From assembly GCF_900115495.1 (NCBI RefSeq), contig NZ_FOWR01000046.1:1-38637 (forward strand): a DNA stretch of 38,637 bases. The letters run 5' to 3'. The notes beneath the pieces were generated by a model, which was not told the DNA's origin, did not search any database, and saw nothing but the letters and a program-made list of their open reading frames with translations. Source of the stretch: Enterovibrio norvegicus DSM 15893. GTDB lineage: Bacteria > Pseudomonadota > Gammaproteobacteria > Enterobacterales > Vibrionaceae. Every line of letters starts with the position of its first letter. The stretch's first letter is position 1. Positions 35,675-38,637 of this stretch are shown here, one piece after another. The translations under genes were made by a program, and so were the position numbers.

Positions 35675-36934
35675 TCATTCCTGTGTCTTAACAGGTTGGG
35701 CTGATGCGAGGGAGCAGCGTTGTAGCTCTCGCACCAGAAACCGCCGTGAGGCGTCGTTTGGCGCGTTCTGGATAGCGTGGTGATAAGCCGCGCACGCTTC
35801 AGGGGTGTTGCCCAGTTTATTCAGAACATAGGCTCGGGCAGCATACAAAGGTTGGTAATTACCGAGCTCAGTTTGCAACTCATCAAGGCGTTGTAACGCG
35901 CGTTCACATTGTCCTAATTCGGCCATGACCACAGCCCAGTTCAGGGCGACGACAGGCGTTGGTTCATAAACCCACAGAGAGCGGTAGAGTAAAAACATCT
36001 GGAACCAGTCAGGCTTGGGCTGCATCATGTGGCAATCTGCAATGGCAGCCTTAATCTGAAAAGGGCTTGGCTGTTTTCGTACAATCGCTTCCTCAAGAAT
36101 GTGCTGCGCTTCGGAAATCACATCATCCTGCCAAAGGCTTGGATCCTGCTGTTCAACAGGTACGATTGCCCCGTCCGCGTCAATCCTTGCTCGCCGCCTT
36201 GATTCTGTAAGCAACATCAGCGCAAGCGCACCCTCAATCTCAGGGTCATACGGGCAAAGCTGGCGCAAGAGGCGCGTCAGGAAAATACCTTCTTGGCACA
36301 GATCACGAGGGCTACTGTCTTCTGATACATAGCCGGAGGTAAAAACCAGATACAAGGACGACAGCACTGTGCTCAACCTTTCCGACCATCGCTCGGGTTC
36401 TGGCACCGAAAAGCCGATGCCTTTGGATCTGATCTTGGCTTTTGCTCTGGAAAGTCGCTGGCCCAGCGTCTGCTCGCTATCAAGAAAGGCGGCGGCTATC
36501 TCGCGCGTCGTCAGGTTACACACAGTGCGGAGCGTCAATGCTATACGGGATTTTTCTTCTAGCGCAGGATGACAACAGGTAAAAATGAGCCGCAGTCGCT
36601 CATCGGGTATCGTTTCGTCCATGTCGTCGCAGATGAAGTCTGGTGTGAGGCTCGCGAAGTCGGTCTTTCTCTTCGTTTCGCGTTGTGCAGCGCGGATGTG
36701 GTCAATCCCCTTGTTCAATCCCACCTTCATCAACCACGCCACGGGATCGTGAGGAACACCTGTTCGCCCCCAATGCTTGAGCGCAGCAATCGATGCCTCC
36801 TGCAGCGCATCTTCGCCCAACTGAAAATCGCCGAGTCTTGAAATTAGCCCAGCTAAAAGCCGCCCCCGATCGTGGCGTAGCACCTCATCAAGACGGTGAG
36901 AGACCGCGATGGCGTTGGGAACGGCATGTTTCAT
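35675..36934 (-). CDS. ECF42-type sigma factor with C-terminal TPR-like domain
   Basis: This 419-aa protein has sigma-70 region 2 (about 15-95: LGDFQLGEDALQEASIAAL, PVAWLMKVGLNKGIDHIR) and region 4 (about 120-175: RLIFTCCHPALEEKSRIALTL, TTREIAAAFLDSEQTLGQRLSRAK). A long helical C-terminal extension (about 190-410) contains TPR-like pairs such as PTPVVALNWAVVMAELG and YAARAYVLNKLGN. This layout, together with an adjacent DGPF/YCII-domain gene, defines ECF group 42. No anti-sigma factor is present, as is usual for the group; the C-terminal domain is thought to control activity. The ATG directly follows the TAA of the DGPF gene, so the two are co-transcribed. The inducing signal is unknown. Confidence 0.9.
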   Translation of the reverse strand: MKHAVPNAIAVSHRLDEVLRHDRGRLLAGLISRLGDFQLGEDALQEASIAALKHWGRTGVPHDPVAWLMKVGLNKGIDHIRAAQRETKRKTDFASLTPDFICDDMDETIPDERLRLIFTCCHPALEEKSRIALTLRTVCNLTTREIAAAFLDSEQTLGQRLSRAKAKIRSKGIGFSVPEPERWSERLSTVLSSLYLVFTSGYVSEDSSPRDLCQEGIFLTRLLRQLCPYDPEIEGALALMLLTESRRRARIDADGAIVPVEQQDPSLWQDDVISEAQHILEEAIVRKQPSPFQIKAAIADCHMMQPKPDWFQMFLLYRSLWVYEPTPVVALNWAVVMAELGQCERALQRLDELQTELGNYQPLYAARAYVLNKLGNTPEACAAYHHAIQNAPNDASRRFLVRELQRCSLASAQPVKTQE

Positions 36935-37297
36935 TTAACCGTCCGCCGGGTCATAGTCCAACAATGGCCGTATCTCGACAGTGCCGAAATGGGCAATGGG
37001 GATCATCTCGGCGTATTTCAGTGCCGAATCCAGATCTGCCACATCCACAACGTAATAGCCGCCCAAATGCTCGCGCGTTTCCGCAAAAGGGCCATCCATG
37101 ATTTCGACCTTGCCCGCTTTGATCCGCAGTGAGGTTGCGGTTTCAACCCCTTGTAATCCTTCTCCGCCCACTAGCACGCCGTCGTTTTTGAAGGTGTCGC
37201 TGGTCGCAGCAAACGCCTCCATCATGTCATCAAACTCTGGAGTGCCATAGGCAGGCTCTTTATCCGGCGCAGCATAGAGCAACAGCATATATTTCAT
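36935..37297 (-). CDS. DGPF/YCII-related protein paired with the ECF sigma factor
   Basis: The protein is 120 aa. I chose the ATG at 37297 because AAGGAAG lies 7 bases before it and MKYMLLLYAAP is the family N-terminus; the frame continues upstream to 37363. The defining motif DGPF (residues 68-71) sits in VEIMDGPFAETREHLGGYYVVDV. It has the ferredoxin-like YCII fold and is soluble and cytosolic. DGPF proteins are the standard targets and neighbours of ECF42 sigma factors. Their biochemical role is unknown, and I assign none. Confidence 0.9.
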   Translation of the reverse strand: MKYMLLLYAAPDKEPAYGTPEFDDMMEAFAATSDTFKNDGVLVGGEGLQGVETATSLRIKAGKVEIMDGPFAETREHLGGYYVVDVADLDSALKYAEMIPIAHFGTVEIRPLLDYDPADG

Positions 37298-37335
37298 GTC
37301 GAACTTCCTTCTCTTTTGATGGTTCATGCTACAAG

Positions 37336-37362
37336 GACGATCCCGTTCCTCAATTTTCGACA
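37336..37362 (-). promoter_or_regulatory. Candidate ECF42 autoregulated promoter
   Basis: Read leftward, TGTCGA (37362-37357) and CGTC (37339-37336) are 17 bases apart, upstream of the DGPF gene. From memory, ECF42 target promoters carry TGTCGA at -35 and CGA/TC at -10. Transcription would begin near 37329, giving a leader of about 32 bases. Confidence 0.7.
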
Positions 37363-37529
37363 TGTCCCGATTTAATTTATGTTTTTTTCTAAAACTAGGC
37401 GAGAAAACGGGAAGTAGGCACCTCCAATATAGTCAGAGTGGGGATGCTGAGGTGCATTAGAGGGGAGACGATCACTAAGGATTGCGGTGTTTTGGGGCAA
37501 CCCCTCAAAGGCAGATGTCGAATGCAGAA

Positions 37530-37976
37530 CTAAAGGACTTTGTAGAGCCTCAACATGTCTTGATGCTGGATGCCCTTTTCAAAGATGAGCTCGGAATAGT
37601 TTCGCAGAAAGTGATCTTTCACCACGGAGTCCACGCGAAAACCAAGCCGCTGATAATAAGTCAATTGGTAGCCAAATGTCCCCGTGCCCAACTCGACGCG
37701 CGTGACGCCTTTGTTGGGTAATTGCGATAGCAAAAACGTGAGAAGCGCTGAGCCAATGCCTTGACCTTGATACTCGGGATAAACGGACACGTTATAGATT
37801 TCGGCACGGCCATCATTCAGAGGTTTCACTACACAAGCGGCGAGGATTCGCGCATTGTCGGAGGCAGTAAAGCACCATGAATCTGATAAATACGATGAAA
37901 TACTCGCTTCAGACGGATCGGCTTCGAGGAGCAACTCGAGCGGGATATCACTGCTTTTAGCTTCGATATATTTCAT
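37530..37976 (-). CDS. GNAT-family N-acetyltransferase
   Basis: The protein is 148 aa from the ATG at 37976, which has GGGAG just upstream and gives MKYIEAKSSDIPLELLL. The open frame reaches a TTG at 38000, which is less likely. The acetyl-CoA motif is clear: AEIYNVSVYPEYQGQGIGSALL (Q-G-Q-G-I-G pyrophosphate loop). FGYQLTYYQRLGFRVDSVVKDHF then forms the conserved C-terminal strand and tyrosine region. The substrate cannot be inferred. It lies 8 bases downstream of the truncated VOC gene and was probably co-transcribed with it. Since the insertion its expression may depend on a promoter reading out of the IS. Confidence 0.87.
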   Translation of the reverse strand: MKYIEAKSSDIPLELLLEADPSEASISSYLSDSWCFTASDNARILAACVVKPLNDGRAEIYNVSVYPEYQGQGIGSALLTFLLSQLPNKGVTRVELGTGTFGYQLTYYQRLGFRVDSVVKDHFLRNYSELIFEKGIQHQDMLRLYKVL

Positions 37977-37984
37977 CTTCTCCC

Positions 37985-38291
37985 TTATCCAAGTTTCCAA
38001 GGTGGATTCAATCGGTTTTCACCCGCCCAATATAGCTTAATTTTATTTCCCGACGGATCGCTCAGACTGGCTTCTCTCCAAAGGAAGGATTGATCTATCG
38101 GGTCATGGTCAAACTGAACGCCTTTTGACTTGAGTTCATCTACCCACTTATCGAGTTCTTGGTGCTCAAAATACACAACGCCTCTGGAGGGTAAGCCCTC
38201 TTTATCGGGGTCGAGATAGACAGAAAATGAAGCATCACCGTCAGGGAAGGCAAATCGCGCATAATGGTCATCTGCGACGATCTGTATTAAC
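37985..38291 (-). pseudogene. VOC-family (glyoxalase-like) gene, 5' end removed by an IS
   Basis: About 101 residues remain, starting LIQIVADDHYARFAFPDGD and ending in an intact RLNPPWKLG. The rest of the VOC half-module is present (VVYFEHQELDKWVDELKSKG, then SLSDPSGNKIKLYWAGENR), but the expected first strand and helix (about 28-30 residues that set up the metal site and FYxxxLGF) are missing. The native frame meets the IS end at 38292. Inside the IS the frame stays open to an ATG at 38347, so a chimeric 120-aa product is formally possible, but it would lack the fold's first strand. VOC proteins include dioxygenases, glyoxalases and antibiotic-binding proteins; the original role is unknown. 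Confidence 0.82.
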
Positions 38292-38637
38292 TGAATAGCC
38301 ACCGACTCAGTAGACACCTTTGAGCCTTTCTTCGTACTGCTTTTCATACTCTACAGGTGACATTTGGTCGTTGGAACCGTGCCGACGTTTTACGTTGTAG
38401 AACATCTCAATATATTCAAAGATATCCATACGTGCTTCTTCTCTCGTTGAGTAGATTTTTCGCTTGATACGTTCTCGTTTCAATAACTGAAAGAAGCTTT
38501 CAGCAACAGCATTGTCATGACAGTTGCCTCTGCGGCTCATACTTGACTCCAAGCCATGCTGAGTCAGGAATTTATCCCAATCATGACTGGTGTACTGACT
38601 GCCCTGATCTGAATGTACAAGCACTTTCTCTTTCGGG
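38292..38637 (-). mobile_element. IS3-family insertion sequence, 3' end only
   Basis: The element end lies at 38292, where plus-strand TGAATAGCCACC begins the terminal repeat; read leftward it finishes in TCA, as IS3-family ends do. The transposase stop is 15 bases inside this end. The other end and the target duplication lie beyond the window. Confidence 0.8.
38307..38637 (-). CDS. IS3-family transposase OrfB, C-terminal part
   Basis: About 109 residues of the DDE integrase-like domain are in view; the frame is still open at the window edge (PKEKVLVHSDQGSQYTSHDW). The second catalytic aspartate is in HSDQGSQYTS and the glutamate in NAVAESFFQLLKRERI, with the family's YNVKRRHGSNDQMSPVEYE tail. 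It catalyses cut/copy-out transposition with OrfA. The catalytic residues visible here are intact, so the element may still be active. The apparent GTG at 38624 is an internal codon, not the start. Confidence 0.93.
   Translation of the reverse strand, partial: PKEKVLVHSDQGSQYTSHDWDKFLTQHGLESSMSRRGNCHDNAVAESFFQLLKRERIKRKIYSTREEARMDIFEYIEMFYNVKRRHGSNDQMSPVEYEKQYEERLKGVY

Noticed and set aside
37364-37529. Integron attC (VCR) sites around the GNAT and VOC genes
   Set aside because: GNAT and VOC genes are common integron cassettes, but I see no attC core sites or long imperfect palindromes of VCR type. The short dyad at 37418-37455 is only 7 bp.
38307-38347. First residues of the VOC frame as native protein
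   Set aside because: They are encoded inside the IS terminal region in another frame from OrfB and do not resemble a VOC N-terminus.

Overview
The window reads as chromosomal DNA from a marine gammaproteobacterium, most likely Vibrionaceae (Enterovibrio/Grimontia/Vibrio-like). I infer this from the gene mix: a VC_A0849-type RTX adhesin, a Mak-type fructokinase, SPFH/NfeD, an SOS-controlled imuA-imuB-dnaE2 cassette with an E. coli-like LexA box, long hybrid kinases and an azlCD operon. Base composition looks uniform, and only the right edge carries a recognisable mobile element. The species cannot be fixed from the sequence alone.

Layout. 1-8095: the 3' 8.1 kb of a giant RTX adhesin with 15 visible VCBS repeats, five non-VCBS domains inserted at one equivalent loop, and a type I secretion C-terminus. 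8309-10275: a DsbA-like lipoprotein, a 16-bp tandem repeat, a shared terminator and metC. 10575-14112: a PhnD-like periplasmic binding protein with a hybrid histidine kinase. 14128-14339: a MITE-like inverted-repeat element. 14428-17666: NfeD and an SPFH protein, a RibD/DHFR-like reductase and fructokinase (mak), all on the minus strand. 17667-18244: a dyad-rich regulatory region ahead of a cold-shock gene. 18681-20634: an AraC regulator with azlC and azlD. 20745-25796: a REC-hemerythrin response regulator and a 1337-aa hybrid kinase with its own HPt. 25982-26320: an unknown 112-aa protein. 26676-29779: a two-gene exopolysaccharide synthase unit (Alg44-like PilZ/membrane-fusion protein, then Alg8-like glycosyltransferase) behind a near-consensus sigma-54 promoter. 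29770-30093: a lipoprotein. 30324-35651: imuA-imuB-dnaE2 behind a LexA box. 35675-37297: a DGPF/YCII protein and an ECF42-type sigma factor with a candidate autoregulated promoter. 37530-38637: a GNAT acetyltransferase, a VOC gene beheaded by an IS3-family element, and the end of that element.

How the parts may work together. The adhesin and the Alg8/Alg44-like synthase are both surface or biofilm functions. The synthase carries a c-di-GMP receptor domain and a sigma-54 promoter, but no epimerase, lyase, scaffold or outer-membrane porin lies beside it. This resembles a stripped-down alginate-type machine rather than a known locus, and it is the best candidate here for an undescribed system. 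The neighbouring hybrid kinase and REC-hemerythrin pair could link oxygen, nitric oxide or redox state to attachment. That link is inferred from position only.
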